Origin: Talpa occidentalis
Lineage: Eukaryota > Chordata > Mammalia > Eulipotyphla > Talpidae
Length of the DNA: 64,000 nt
Assembly (NCBI RefSeq): GCF_014898055.3
Contig: NW_023600993.1
Coordinates: forward strand, 15,032,850 to 15,096,849
Reading direction: 5' to 3'
The notes beneath the pieces are model-generated. The model made no database searches. It was not told the origin of the DNA and saw only the letters and a list, made by a program, of their open reading frames with translations. A program made the translations under genes and the position numbers. This document shows, one piece after another, positions 11,376 to 23,300 of the stretch. Each line of letters starts with the position of its first letter. Position 1 is the first letter of the stretch.

Positions 11376-13669
11376 TCTTCTACCTGTTACCCTATTCTCT
11401 ATTATCACCTCTGTAGTCTTGTTTATAAAAATGGAAGAGGACAAGTTTTCTCGGCAAACCAGTTCTTTGCTACCTTGACAAAGCCTGGTATCAACTGAGT
11501 ACACTATTAAAATACTGAAAACCATGTATTTTTTCTTCAGGATTTTATTCCTCCTCTCTCAGTGTTTCTAGGTTTAATTTTCCTTTAACATCATCATACA
11601 AAAATACTTCACATTATGTCAGATGTCAGGTATCATTTCAAGCTTGTCAGGGTGAGGGGACATTGGTGATGATGATGTTAAATCCCAAGTTAATGTGGAC
11701 ATTGGCTCGCAGATAGATCTGCCAACAATTCCATGTATTCGTCTTCTTTTAGGATGTGTTATAACCCCTGCCAAAATCCCCAAGGAAAGTCTAAATATGA
11801 ACAATGTCAGATCATTAATCAGGTAATATGTGGCAAACTTTATTTCTGGGGGTGCATCCTCTTCTGAATCTGTTTCTCCCTGCTGAGATTTCACACTGTG
11901 TAGCATCAGAAAGACTCTTCCCAGACCTAGTCTGATCTCAGTCCTTCTATTTCCAGTCATGTTATAATCACCCTGTGTTTACTCCAAAAACAATTTGTCT
12001 TTAATTGTGTTTGCTCATTTTTTCCATTGAAACAGTGGTATTATCTCTTACAGTTCAATGTGTTGCTATTGGGATCATAGTAAGATACCTGGTGTTTATA
12101 TTTAATATAAGTTCCTATTTTTTATTTATCAGGGGAAAATTGGATAAAGACACTGTGGTTTAGAATGCCTCTAAATTTCTCAGCTATAACTTGGTATGTA
12201 TATATAATTAGTGGTGGGAATGGAAATTCCCTATGCTGGGAATTCTGGCTTTATTGCTATTAAATCCTCTGCACAGAGGTTGGGCCAGAAGGTCTTGGAA
12301 CCACATGTTCCAATCCCCCTCCTATCCTATCCCCATTTCTGCTACTGAGAAGATTTCCTCAAAGAACAAAACCATAAGATATAAATGGCACCTGTTGCCA
12401 TAGCAGCTAAAACATGTCATTCTACCTTCCTCCTCTTGGAGACAATGTATTCTTTACCTTTCTTGGGATAAGAACCTAAGTTAGAAGCTAGGGTTAGGTT
12501 AGCCTCAATATTCTCTTAACCGTTCAACCACTCAGACACAGCATCTGTGCAAATCCATGAACTGTTGATTCTAATTCATCATCAAATGACTTTCAGCATG
12601 AAAAAGAATCAACCATATGATTGATTGATGGTTCCATATTAACACCATCTGCCTAGGGGCTCCTCTAAGAGTTCTATGGCAAGAGAGACAAAGAACACTA
12701 ATTGAATCTGAACTTTTTGTGGCTTAGAAATCTGAACTTTTTGGTTACATCTCCAGTTAGACTCACATGTTTGATTCCCTGCAGCTTAATTTAGCAAGCA
12801 ATACCCCATTAAGGTTAGTTCTCTCTCTGATTGAGTCAGATAATTACTTTCCTATTCTTCCAAGCTCTCACATCCCTTCCAATTTCTTTTGTTTTCTCAA
12901 TGGAATCTACTGTCTGTTTGGTTAGTTGAAAGGATTAAATCCTAGCTGAAAGAGAAGTAGGATTCTTTCTTTGAAGCGACTGTTCTCTGTGTCTCCATAA
13001 TAGAAACATGAAAGGCAGAAAGTCCTACAAATACTGTCACCACATTTATTGCAAAGTTTATCCCTGACTGTCCATTTTAAGACATGACTTTCTGAAGTTG
13101 TGGAAAATCAAATAATAGACAGAGCCTACAGGGAGTAAAATAGACAAACATACACCTACACAAAGACTTAAACACAAATACTCACAGAGGCTTTATTTAT
13201 AATGGCTTCAAACCAGAAATTTTGGAAGTTGGATCCATGAAACAGGGATTTTGAGATTCAACACTGATGAATCTCAAAAGCATTACAGTAAAGGGAAGAA
13301 TTATATTGCATTATTACATCTCTATAATACCCTAGAAAAGACAAATCAAATCTATAGCGACAAGAAGTAGATAGAAAGAATACAAGGGAACTTTGTGGGG
13401 GTATAAAAAATATTCTGCATGTTGATTATTGGTGTGATTATATGGGTGTGAATACAATAATTAAAATTCTTTGGAACACTTACAAGAGTGTTCCATTTTA
13501 TTGAATGTAAATTGTGTTCCATAAATGGCTTATGTATTTCTTCATCCCTTACCACCAAATCCTTATCAACACAGACACTGCCTTTTATTTTACCCTGGCT
13601 TTCATTTTCAAACAGAAAAACAGAATCAACATAATACATTGTATTTCCTTGAATTAAATGCTATATGCC
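11376..13669. other. Unique AT-rich stretch
   Basis: About 2.3 kb without a recognisable gene or repeat. Minus-strand frames at 11619-11960 and 13352-13639 lack known motifs. Confidence 0.4.
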
Positions 13670-14405
13670 TGTAATCGGCTGAATAATATCCCCAAAGATC
13701 CTTATGTTCTAATTCCTGGAAACTGTGAATGGTGACGGGTCTATCCAGATGTGATTAGGGTTAAGGATATTATTCAGGAATACCCAAGTAGGACCTAAAA
13801 TGCCATCACATCAGCTCTTACAAGATAGAGTCAAAGGGAAATTGCACATACAAAGTAGGCAATGAGAAGACAGAGGCAAAGATTGTGGTAATGGAGCCAA
13901 AAACCAAGGAATGCAAGAAGCTGGAAGAGGTAAAGAAGAGACACTCCCCAGCAATTCTGGCAAGAGCTAGACTTTGACCCAGTGATGCTGATTTTAAGCC
14001 TGTGGATTCTGGAACTTTGCTAGCTTAGTTTCCACTGCTGATAAAGTTCTACTTTTTTTTTGAAACTTTTGTTATTTTTATTATTTTATTTGCTTTGGCT
14101 ATTTTTATTCCACACATGAGTGAAACCATCTGGTATTGTCTTTCAATTTATGACTTCAATTAGCATAATCATCTCACTCTTCATTCATGTTGTGGCAAAA
14201 GACTAGGAGATAGAAAGAATCTCCATACATGTTGTGGCAAAAGACTCTTTTGTTTAAATAGTTCGGTAGTATTTCATTGAGAGAGAGTGTGTGTGTGTGT
14301 GTGTATACCAAATCTTATTTATCCACTCACCCATTTGACTTACAAATTTTTCTGTTCTTTTAAACCACCAACTTTGTGGTAATTTATGACAGCAGCCACA
14401 GGAAA
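13670..14405 (+). mobile_element. Ancient LTR-type relic split by an L1 insertion
   Basis: The left part, 13670-14045, has 'GGCTGAATAATATCCCCAAAGATCC', 'GCAAGAAGCTGGAAGAGG' and 'GATTTTAAGCCTGTGG'. The end of the repeat resumes at about 14361-14405 with 'CACCAACTTTGTGGTAATTTATGACAGCAGCCACAGGAAAC'. The interruption is an antisense L1 3' fragment. The family is probably MaLR-like but was not checked. Confidence 0.5.
14046..14360 (-). mobile_element. L1 3'-end fragment nested in older repeat
   Basis: The minus strand carries an L1 end: 'CACACATGAGTGAAACCATCTGGTAT' is the complement of the ORF2 C-terminal 'MVSLI..' segment. It also contains a (GT)n at 14288-14305 and a local duplication of CATGTTGTGGCAAAAGACT (about 14187 and 14229). 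Confidence 0.6.
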
Positions 14406-14406
14406 C

Positions 14407-14490
14407 ATATATTTTTTACAAAACCCCAAATATTCAGAAGTTTTCAAATATATTTTTTACAAAATCCCAAATATTCATAAGTTTTAAATT
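14407..14490. repeat. 41-bp tandem duplication
   Basis: ATATATTTTTTACAAAA followed by CCCAAATATTCA occurs twice with a 41-bp offset (14407 and 14448) and a few mismatches. Confidence 0.7.
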
Positions 14491-14730
14491 CCATTCAATT
14501 GGAAAAGGGTTTAGTAACTGAGTTTTATACACAAGACCTCAGGGAAACTCTTTATAATCAATCAAAAGGAGGGAACCGATGCCAGAGCACAGGGCAGAAG
14601 AAGCAAGAACTATAACAAAGAGGTGACATAGGTAATGGGAAAACAGAGGAGGGAAAGATGCTATCTGACCAAAGGATCAGAGGATGCTTCTGAAAAATAG
14701 CTGCCTTCAAATTGTCATTGAAAATTAATA

Positions 14731-15010
14731 AGAGGGCCTCCTCTGGTAGTGCAGCTGTTGAGTGCTGGGCTGCGAAGCTGCCTGCAGCCTCTGCAGCACC
14801 AGTTCAATCCGCGGCCACCGGCAAGGCCACCAGCAAGGATCCCATATGGCGCGACAGACCTCTCCTGCCGCACCCGCTGCTCCCCTCAGCAGTGTATTTT
14901 GTCAGTCTGCCTGTTCTGTTCTCCGCTCTGGTTCTGGTGAATTCTCTCACCCTCCCACACTTCTGACTGTACCCAGTGCTTGTATAAATAAATAAATAAA
15001 TCTTTAAAAA
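14731..15010 (+). mobile_element. tRNA-derived SINE, younger subfamily
   Basis: Full length, with head GGGCCTCCTCTGGTAGTGCAGC, the GCTGGGCTGCGAAGCTGCC block and tail (AATA)n-TCTTT-A. A short duplication GGCCACCGGCAA / GGCCACCAGCAA follows the B box. TSDs AAAATTAATA (14721-14730) and AAAATTAATG (15011-15020). Confidence 0.9.
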
Positions 15011-15094
15011 AAAATTAATGGGAATTGTGCAAAAGTTGACAGGAAACCTGAACACATTTGAGAGTTACTTATAGGTTTATTCATTGTTTCCTTA

Positions 15095-15200
15095 GGATGA
15101 AGCTAAGTATATATTTAGCTAAATATGCATAGCTAATATATATCTAATATATGAAGCTAAATATAGCTAAATGAAGCTAGATATATTTTTTATATCCTAC
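15095..15200. repeat. AT-rich micro-repeat tract
   Basis: Repeated AGCTAAATAT / AGCTAGATAT words lie directly before the 45-bp minisatellite. Confidence 0.65.
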
Positions 15201-15202
15201 AG

Positions 15203-17685
15203 ACTGACCAGCTGTTCGACTTGGAAGCCTCCAAGTTAGGTCTGGGTTCGATAATAGTTCTGTGTAATGCCCACATTCCAAATTCAGGATCCTCAAGGCT
15301 GAGACCAGTTTCAGACAGAGTTTTGGCCTCAGGAACTTCCAGGCTGAGTCCACATCTGGGTCTTGATTGGGCTACAGTTAATTTTAGGAGTCATCAGGGA
15401 GAGGCTGGGGCTGGCCCATTGTCAAACCACGGGAGCCGGGAGCCGATAGCCAAGGCATGCAGTTTGTTTGTTTGTTTGTTTGTTTGTTTGTTTGTTTGTT
15501 TGTTTGTTTGTTTGTTTGTTTTAAAGATTTATTTATTTATTTATACAAGCACTGGGTACAGTCAGAAGCACAGGAGGGTGAGAGAATTCACCAGAGCCAG
15601 AGCGGGGCGGGGGGGGGGCAGAACAGGCAGACTGACGACAAGGCACGCAGTTTGAACTGCGTAACCTCAAGGCTGACACCAACGCCAGTCAGCTGACCAA
15701 CCTAGGGATTCTGCAGGCTGAGCGTGGGGCTGGCCAGCTGGTAAACAGAGGCAGCCACCAAGCTGAGTCCCTGCAGCCTCCAGATTGAACCTGGGGCCAG
15801 GCTGCTGATGATATCAGCAGCCTCCAGGCTGAGCCCAGGAGTCAACCTCGGCAGCCTTTAGGCTGACCCTGGGGCCAGCCTGCTGGTCGACCTCTGCAGC
15901 TTCTGAGCAGTGCCCGGGGTCTGCTAGCTGGTCTACCTAGGTACTCTGTAGGCTGAACCTGGGGCCGGCCAGCTGGTCAATCTAGGTACGTTGTAAGCTG
16001 TGCCTGGGACCAGTAAGCTAGGTACTCTTTAGACTCAGTCTGGACAGATTGACAGCCCACAGGCAGTGAACAGGGTCAGTCGTCTGGTCAAACACTGGAG
16101 CCTACAGATTGAACCTGAGGCCAGGAAGCTGGTGAACCTCAGCAGTGTCCACTGGGGCTGGTCAGCGGGTCGACCTCAGCAGCCTCCTGGCTGAACCTGG
16201 GGCTGGCCTGCTGGTCAACCTTGGAAGCCTGCATGCTGAAACTGGGGCCAGACTTCTGGCCTACCTCAGCAGCCTCTAGGCTTTGCCCAAGGTCGGCCTA
16301 CTAGTCGACCTCAGCAGCCTCTAGGCTGTGCCTGGGGCAGGTGAGCTGGTGGACCTAGTACTCTGGAGGCTGAGCCTAAGGCCGGCCACTTGTTTGAACT
16401 AGATACTCTCCTGGCTGAGCCTGAGGCAAGCCTACTGGTCCACCTCAGTAGCTTCCAGGCTGAGCCCGGGGCCAGCCAAAAGGTCGACTTCGGCTGCCTC
16501 CAGGCTGATCGTGGAGCTGGCCTGCTGGTCGACCTTGGCCACCTGTACCCTAAACCTGGGATGGGACTTCTGGTTGACTTCAGCAGCCTCTGGGCTTTGC
16601 CTGGGACCGGCCTGCAGGTCAACCTTGGCTGCTGCACCCTGAACCCAGGGCCTGACTCTGGTCAGCCTCAGCAACCGGCAGGCTTTACCCAGGGCTGGCC
16701 TGCTGGTCGACCACAGCAACCTCCAAGCTGTCTGGGGCCGGTCAGCTGGTTGACCTAGATACTCTGCAGGCTGAGCCTGGAGCTAGCCAGCTGGTTGACC
16801 TTGGCCGCCTGCACCCTAAACCTGGAATGAGACTTCTGGTCTACCTCAGCAGCCTCCAAGCTTTGCTCAGAGCTGGCCTGCTGGTCGACTTCAGCAGCCC
16901 GCAGGCTGTGTCTGGGGCCAGTTAGTTGATCAACCTAAGCACTCAGGCTGGGGCAAGGCTGAGCCTGGGGCAAGCCTGCTGGTCGACTTCAGCAGCTTCC
17001 TGGCTAAGCCTGGGACCAGCCTGCTAATTGACCTTGGCAGCCTCCAGGCAATCCCCACAGTCGGTCTGCTGCTCAACCACTGGAGCCTCCAGGTTGTACC
17101 AGCACCCAGAAAGCTGGTCGACCTCAAATGCCTCCAGATGATCCCAGGCCGACCAGCTGGCCAACTAAGGCAGCCTCCAGGTTGAGCCTGAGAGTCAACT
17201 CAGCAGCCTCCAGACTGAACCTGGGACCAGGTAGCTGGTCAACCACTGCAGCCTCCTGGCTGAGCCCAGGGCTGGCTTGCTGTTGGACCTTGGTTGCCTG
17301 CACACAGAAACTGGGGCTAGATTTCTGGTTACCCTCAGCAGCTTCCAGGCTTTGCCTGGTGCTGGCCTGCTGGTCAACCTCAGCAGTCTCCAAGCTGTCT
17401 GGGGACGGTCAGCTGGTCGACCTAGGTATTCTGCAGCCTGAACCTGGGGCAGGTCTGCTGGTCGACCTAGGTACTCTACAGTCTGTACCTGGGGCTGGCC
17501 AACTTGTTGACCTCAGCAGTTTCTGGCTGAGCCCAGGGCCTGCCAGCTGGTCAACTTCAGCAGCCTGCAGTCTGCCCGGGGCCAGCCTGCTGGTGGACCT
17601 AGATACTCTGAAGGCTGAGCCTGGGGCTGGCCAGCTACTGGCTGGACCTAGGTACTCTACAAGATGGGGCCAGGGCTGGTCAGCT
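15203..17685. repeat. GC-rich minisatellite, about 45-bp unit
   Basis: An imperfect tandem array of roughly fifty units. A typical unit reads GGTCGACCTCAGCAGCCTCC, then AGGCTGAGCCTGGGGC, then CGGCCTGCT. Measured offsets between successive GGTCGAC-like sites near 16301, 16346, 16389, 16435 and 16480 are 43-46 bp. At least three unit types are visible: 'CTCAGCAGCCTCCAGG', 'CTAGGTACTCTGCAGG' and 'TTGGCCGCCTGCACCC'. They recur in partly fixed order, so a higher-order repeat is likely. The unit is a multiple of three, so long open frames appear on both strands (for example 16390-16758 plus, 16311-16637 minus, 17128-17772 plus). These are a by-product of the period and have no start-site or splice context suggesting a gene. 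The first units (15203-15450) are the most diverged. Confidence 0.93.
15466..15639 (-). mobile_element. 5'-truncated SINE nested in the minisatellite
   Basis: An antisense SINE 3' half. Its tail appears on the plus strand as (GTTT)n at about 15464-15521, then TTAAAGATTTATTTATTTAT. TSDs AAGGCATGCAGTTTG (starting 15452) and AAGGCACGCAGTTTG (15640-15654) lie in array sequence, so the array predates this insertion. A run of G lies at 15604-15618. Confidence 0.88.
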
Positions 17686-17790
17686 GCCTGTTCTGTTCCT
17701 CGCTCTGTCTCTGGTGAATCCCTTTACCCCCGTACCTCTGTCCTGTACCCCAGTTCTTGTATGCATAAATAAATAAATCTTTTTAAAAAA
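17686..17790 (+). mobile_element. SINE 3' half and A tail fused to the minisatellite
   Basis: Directly after the last 45-bp unit the sequence becomes the SINE 3' region: 'TGCCTGTTCTGTTCC', 'CTCTGTCTCTGGTGAATCC', 'TGTACCCCAGTTCTTGTATG', AATAAATAAATCTTTTT and an A tail. No tRNA head is present, and no convincing TSD pairs the A tail with the SINE junction. This could be a 5'-truncated SINE inserted at the array end, or the 3' module of one composite retrotransposon. Confidence 0.85.
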
Positions 17791-18746
17791 ACAAATATGA
17801 TCATTATCATTAACATTATTATTATATGTTGGAAATATTTTTACTGGCAAAAAAGCACCAAAAATAGGTTAGAGAGGAGAAACAGTTTATAGTTATAAAG
17901 TCATACACTACAGTTTTATTTCAAAGAGAAGGGCAACAGATCTTCAAAAAATATGTGAAGCTTAGCATATAGATGTTTTTACTAGGAGTGCAGTTATGTG
18001 AAAACCTATTATAATAGGCCATTCTCATTTCTGAAATTTTCTAGTTAATCACCTTAGAAATATCACTCACTCCACTAGCAAATAAATGAGAAATTATTTA
18101 AGCACAAGGGCTCTTTCTCAAAATGATATTTTAATCAGACATCATGGAGTACATCTTCCAGGTTATCAACAACAAAGAAGAGCATGAGAGTTGTCTAATC
18201 TGAGATGAAATAAATAATACAAGGAACACTTCATAACAGCAGATTAAAAAATAAGAGAAGTTGGTCCTAATTGTCTACAAAATAGCTTTTACACATTTTC
18301 AGGACTAAAAATATATGTTAAATGGCAGACATCCCATAGTGGATTCTTCTTCCTCATAGTGGAATGTTCATCCCCAAGTGGACTGTTCCAAGTTTTTCTA
18401 AGCCTACAGAGTCACAAATGGAAAGCAACATGAGAAAGGACTTTGAAATTCAGCTGGAAATGCATGAATCCCTTGTCAGGAAAGGGCATATATCCCTCCT
18501 CTCCTGCCCTTTCCAGTGATTTCTGGCTCCCCTCCTTGCTAATACACTGATCCTCACAACCCAGCTCCATTCCAGATGTGGCTGCTTCCTCTAGACATGT
18601 ATCTTTTGTGTGCCTGAGGGAAGCAATGACTCAAAGATCTAGTCCATTGACTATATTCCATGGTGTCTCTGATAACTACTATTTTTTGAAAACCTGTACA
18701 AAATCCATTTTAAGTCTTATCACCTGAGTATTAAGAAAATAATCGG
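17791..18746. other. Unique AT-rich spacer
   Basis: No gene or repeat recognised. Confidence 0.4.
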
Positions 18747-19013
18747 CACTGGAAGGGATCATGCTCAGCGAAATAAGCCAGAAAGAAAAAGAAAAATACC
18801 AGATGGTCTCACTCATAGCAGGAATCTAGAAAACTTAAATAAGGGACCAGGAAAATGAATAACTATAAGAAAGTGAAAATCAAAATCAACAAAAAATATG
18901 AACCAGAGACACTCTATGAGGGGTGGGGGGCAGGGAGGGGAGGGGTCAAAATAAGGGGGTTGCAATAATATGAGGAATATAAAAATAAAACTTATAAAAT
19001 AAAAAATAATAAT
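18747..19013 (+). mobile_element. L1 3' end, young family
   Basis: It closely matches the 3' end of the large L1 at 39611. It has the same ORF2 C-terminus (ending ...NKGPGK, stop), the same 3' UTR start, a G-rich tract (18918-18960) and a GAATATAAAAATAAAA end. It is 5'-truncated to about 270 bp. Confidence 0.93.
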
Positions 19014-19419
19014 AATAATCTCAGGAAATATGAGGAACAAATCAACTAGTAGGTCCCAGTCTACACTCCATCAGAAAGGAAAAAGGAATACCTTTATACA
19101 TTATTATAGAGCTTATATTCTTAATTTTATTCAACTAAATTTATCTCTATGGGTATGTCAAGGACAGGTACACTATCAGTGTGGAAAGTCAAGCCTAATA
19201 CCTTTTCTGGGTCTTACCTAAAGACTGGTTATTACCTAAAGACTGAATATTGGAGTTATCCCATGTCCTCACACTCTCCCAGTTTCATACACTTAAGGTG
19301 GGGACTCAAGTTTTAATAGGCTTCTCCTCAAGTCTTGCCTGGAGGAGAGAGCAGCCTAGAGCCACTGGGGACCACTGACTACCACAGGAAAACTAACATT
19401 CCTGATTGGGACTTATATT

Positions 19420-19835
19420 CATTTGCTAGGTCCACCATACAAAGTATCATGAACTGGGTCAGTTAATAACAGAAATTTATTCTGCTTCAGTTCTGGAATC
19501 TAGAAATCTGACATTAAGGTGTAGGCTGGCTGGGAACTCTGAGTATTATGAGGGAGCATATGTTGTATCCATCTTCCCTCATTTGTGGTTGTTTGCTGGA
19601 AACGTCATTATTCCTCTGCTTGTATATAAGTCACCCTGATATTTGCCTTCATGTTCATTTGGCATCCACCCTCTGTGTGTGTGTCTGTCTCTAGGTTCAA
19701 ATTTTTCCTTCATATAGGACACCAGTCACACTGGATGTATACGCTACTGACCTCATCTTTAACTTGATCATGTGCAAAGAGCCTGTTGCCATATAAGTTC
19801 ATTCATAGGTAATGGGGGTAAAGATTTCAATGTGT
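19420..19835 (-). mobile_element. MLT1-like MaLR LTR relic
   Basis: The plus strand reads 'TTCATTTGCTAGGTCCACC', 'AACAGAAATTTATTCTGCTTCAGTTCTGGA', 'CCACCCTCTGTGTGTGTGTCTG' and 'AGGACACCAGTCACACTGGAT'. This is the antisense layout of the MLT1 family as I remember it. It is old and fragmentary. Confidence 0.65.
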
Positions 19836-20008
19836 TTTTATAACGCAATCAACCTACACAGAAGGGGACCTTAGACTAGCAAAATCAAGGAAGGGTTTCA
19901 GCACAAATCAGTATCAAATTTCTCATACTTGTGTTTTAGTTATGAGATAGCAAATTGGGGACTAGATCCAGTTAGCAATTGTAGAAGTTTTAAATCATGC
20001 TCCTTCAG

Positions 20009-20288
20009 GGCCTCCCCGGTGGCGCAGCGGTTGAGCGCTGGGCTGCGAAGCTGCCCGCAGCCTCTGCAGCACCGGTTCAATCCCTGGCTGCCGAACGAGG
20101 GTCCCACATGGCGTGCAGACCTCTCCTGCCGCCCGCTGCTCCCCTCAGCAGTGTACTTCGTTATTCTGCCTGTTCTGCTCCCCGCTCTGGCTCTGGTGAA
20201 TTCTCTCACCCTCCCACGCTTCTGACTGTACCCAGTGCTTGTATGTATAAATAAATAAATAAATCTTTTAAAAAAAAAAAAAATAAAT
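20009..20288 (+). mobile_element. tRNA-derived SINE, young, perfect TSD
   Basis: Head GGCCTCCCCGGTGGCGCAGC, A box TGGCGCAGCGG, B box GGTTCAATCCC, tail AATAAATAAATAAATCTTTT plus A run. TSD AAATCATGCTCCTTCAG is identical at 19992-20008 and 20289-20305, so this copy is among the most recent in the window. Confidence 0.96.
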
Positions 20289-20305
20289 AAATCATGCTCC
20301 TTCAG

Positions 20306-23300
20306 TATGGAATGTATAGAAATCCCTTCTGTAATTTTTAATATTCTTCAATATTTTGGGTTAAGCCGGTGAAGATACTTTTTCTTTCTATATTAAATGA
20401 TCTCCTATGGCTTTTTTTTAAATGAATTCTAAAACAGTTTATTGCTATTTTCCCTAATTCAACCACCTTCTTACATATCATACACTGGAAATTCCAGGAA
20501 GAATAATTCCCTATCAACATCAATCAAATTAAAGGAAAGTAATAGCAAACATAATAGTATCATTTCTACTTTCAAACATCTAAAAGTAAAGTTTAAAACA
20601 ACATCTATGATTTCAGTGACTGATCCTCACATTTTATTATGCCCTGAGTTGATTCATGTAAACACACACGCATTTAGTCGCAATCATCCCAAATTAAATG
20701 AAATAGCCGTGTATCACCTGTAGCTTGGTGTCAGCAGAGGAAATAATATTGGAAACCCTCAAAGATATTCTCTCTCCTCTATTTTTGTACTTTTATTTTG
20801 GTAAGAATTATTTCACGCAGATACTCTCCTCTGTGTCTGCATTTCCAAAGTTTCATCACATTAGATTCCAGTATTTAATAGTACTTAGATTTTAGTGGTT
20901 GTAATAGCAAATGGTTACAAGGTAATAAGTGAATGAGTGGGCACAAGATCAGTTTTACTGAAGAATGTGCTCAAAGGAGGTAGGACAGGAGAAAGAACGA
21001 GGATGAAAAATGACAATGTGGTGGCAAGAATGAGCTGAGTGATCAAAGCATGACTCTGCATAAGTCAGAAATGTCTAATGCAATTGCCTTTGAGAGTGAT
21101 TTTCTGTATATGCCAAACTTCCATGTTCTTGAGTAGAGTTTTCATTTGTTTTTTCCTCAAGCTGCTATATAATGAGTATTTCATATTCATTATACAACTT
21201 AAAATATTTTAGTTTGTCAGGAGTAATATAATGTCTGGAAAAGGAACAAAGATTCAGAGGCTAAGAAAGTGGGAAACAAATTCATGATTCTGAGAATACA
21301 AACTAACACAGAGGAGGTTATGGTAATGTCTTAGAGGATAAAAGTTGGAACCCAGTCTAACTCAAAACTTCCTCCTGTGATTTTTGGGAATCATAATTCT
21401 ACCTGTCAGATTTTATTATTGAAGTGAGATCAATGCCTCATGTAAACTGAATAGAAATAGTTCATACAAATGAGGAATGTGGAGCAAAAAATAGCATACA
21501 GAACCTTGATCTACATCCACTGCCTTCATGGTGATGATATGGCTGCAAAATAAAATTTATTGTGCTACCATTTCAATTAAGAAGTCTTACTCCTTATGAG
21601 TTCAAATCTCCCTCTGACCTACTGTTTGTCTGTAATACAGACTTAGGAGCCTTAAAATTTGAAATGCTAGAGATGTCAGGTTGAATGTGACCCATCAAAG
21701 ATTCCTGTAAATTATATTAGTGTTGAATGGAAGGGCACACCCTTTGGGTGTCAATGTCCAAGTTATCAATATAGAGGATAGTTGTGCTTGATTCCACTTA
21801 TTACCCACTGGGAGCTGGTGGGGGCCACTGTACAGGCAAAAATCTTGGTTTCTCAGCCATTTTTGCAACTATGGATGATCCTGTGACCCAATTCTGGCCA
21901 ATGAGACATGGAGGTAGTGTGCAAATTTCTTGCTGGGTTTTTTTCTCTCCTGATAAAGGTGTTGCCTCTTCTCTTTATTCTGATTTCTTTCAGGCTAAGA
22001 AAAAGACTTGATGCTTGTTCTGATTTGTAGAAGCCAGAGCTGGCTTCTATATCTCCAAGGGGTCATCCTTGACCAGCACTTCTAGACTACTTCAATATAT
22101 GCCCCCTGCAAAGTGCAGATTTTTCTGTGTGCTTCCCGTGTTGGTTAAAACACCCATACCAAATGTAACAAATGTGTGTGTGCACGCATACACGTGCATA
22201 CACACATATGCACACTGAAAAATACAATGCCCCAAGTACATAACAGCTATGGTGCCTAAACAAATTAAATTAAATTACAGGGAGGGGCAGAATATTGTGA
22301 TAGCTCCTGCTGCTCTCCAACTAATTTACACATTTTCCTAGAATTATTCTAGATGCTATCATCACCCAAACACCTGCTGCAATGTAGGCAAGAAAATAAG
22401 CCAAAAACAAGGGAGGAAGCAAAACATACCAAATTAAAAACAAAAGCACACAATCCCTAAGTATAAGATCCAAAGCATAACTTTCATATATGAGAGCCAA
22501 TATGCCTGGTTACGAACCAGTCTCTAAGCTACCATAAATACCCAAATCCAAATAAGGGGGGAAATGCAGATAATTTCCATTTTGTTTTCTCTTCTTTTCA
22601 CTATATACTTACAGTAGAATGGGCGTGGGGGAAAGTTATTTCAAATACATTCTTATCTCCTTTCCTTTTTTAGCTGCAATTTAATTTGCATGAACATTTT
22701 TGTTCAAAATGTCTTTTAAGCTTCTTTACTCAAAAGTCATCTACCTCCACCACAAAAAATCCACATATAAAATAGTAGGAAGGAAGAAACATTGATATTA
22801 AATATAACTTCATATGATTTGAACACTGAAAACTGTTGATTTATTTTAGCTATTTCAACTCAGTAGATAAGAGTGGGGAGTTGGGAGAGCAACTCCAAGC
22901 TTCTAAACTGAGTAATTCAAGGCATTTGGGAAAAAAAGTCAAAGAGACACAGGTAAGATGGAGGTGGGGCTATAGGAATGAGAGGAGAGGGCAACCCTTT
23001 TTTTAGCAACTGCTGGGACTAGAAAAAACAAACAAATGTAAAGAAAAAACAAACAGATCTATGAAACTTTCGACACTGAGGGCAAATGCTTGCGCTGCCT
23101 CTTGAAAACTGCATTTTCTTCAAATCATGGAAAGGAATTCTTCGAATGCAACATAAATCATTAAGTGATCAGAATTATAATACTGGTTTTATAATATTGG
23201 TGTCACCATCCACCTTGTATGAACACAGGTACAGCACTGGTCTGTGGGGAAACAAAAGCACTAACAAAGATGCAAGCCAGGAGCTCCCATCACCCATGCC

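Noticed and set aside
15203..17685. CRISPR-like array
   Set aside because: Units are contiguous and diverged with no constant repeat alternating with unique spacers, and the context is mammalian.
15203..17685. Origin of the 45-bp unit from the SINE itself
   Set aside because: Only a short CAGCCTC-type match is visible, too little to claim descent.
20009..20085. A functional tRNA gene in the SINE head
   Set aside because: A and B boxes are present but the cloverleaf is degenerate and it continues into the SINE body with TSDs.
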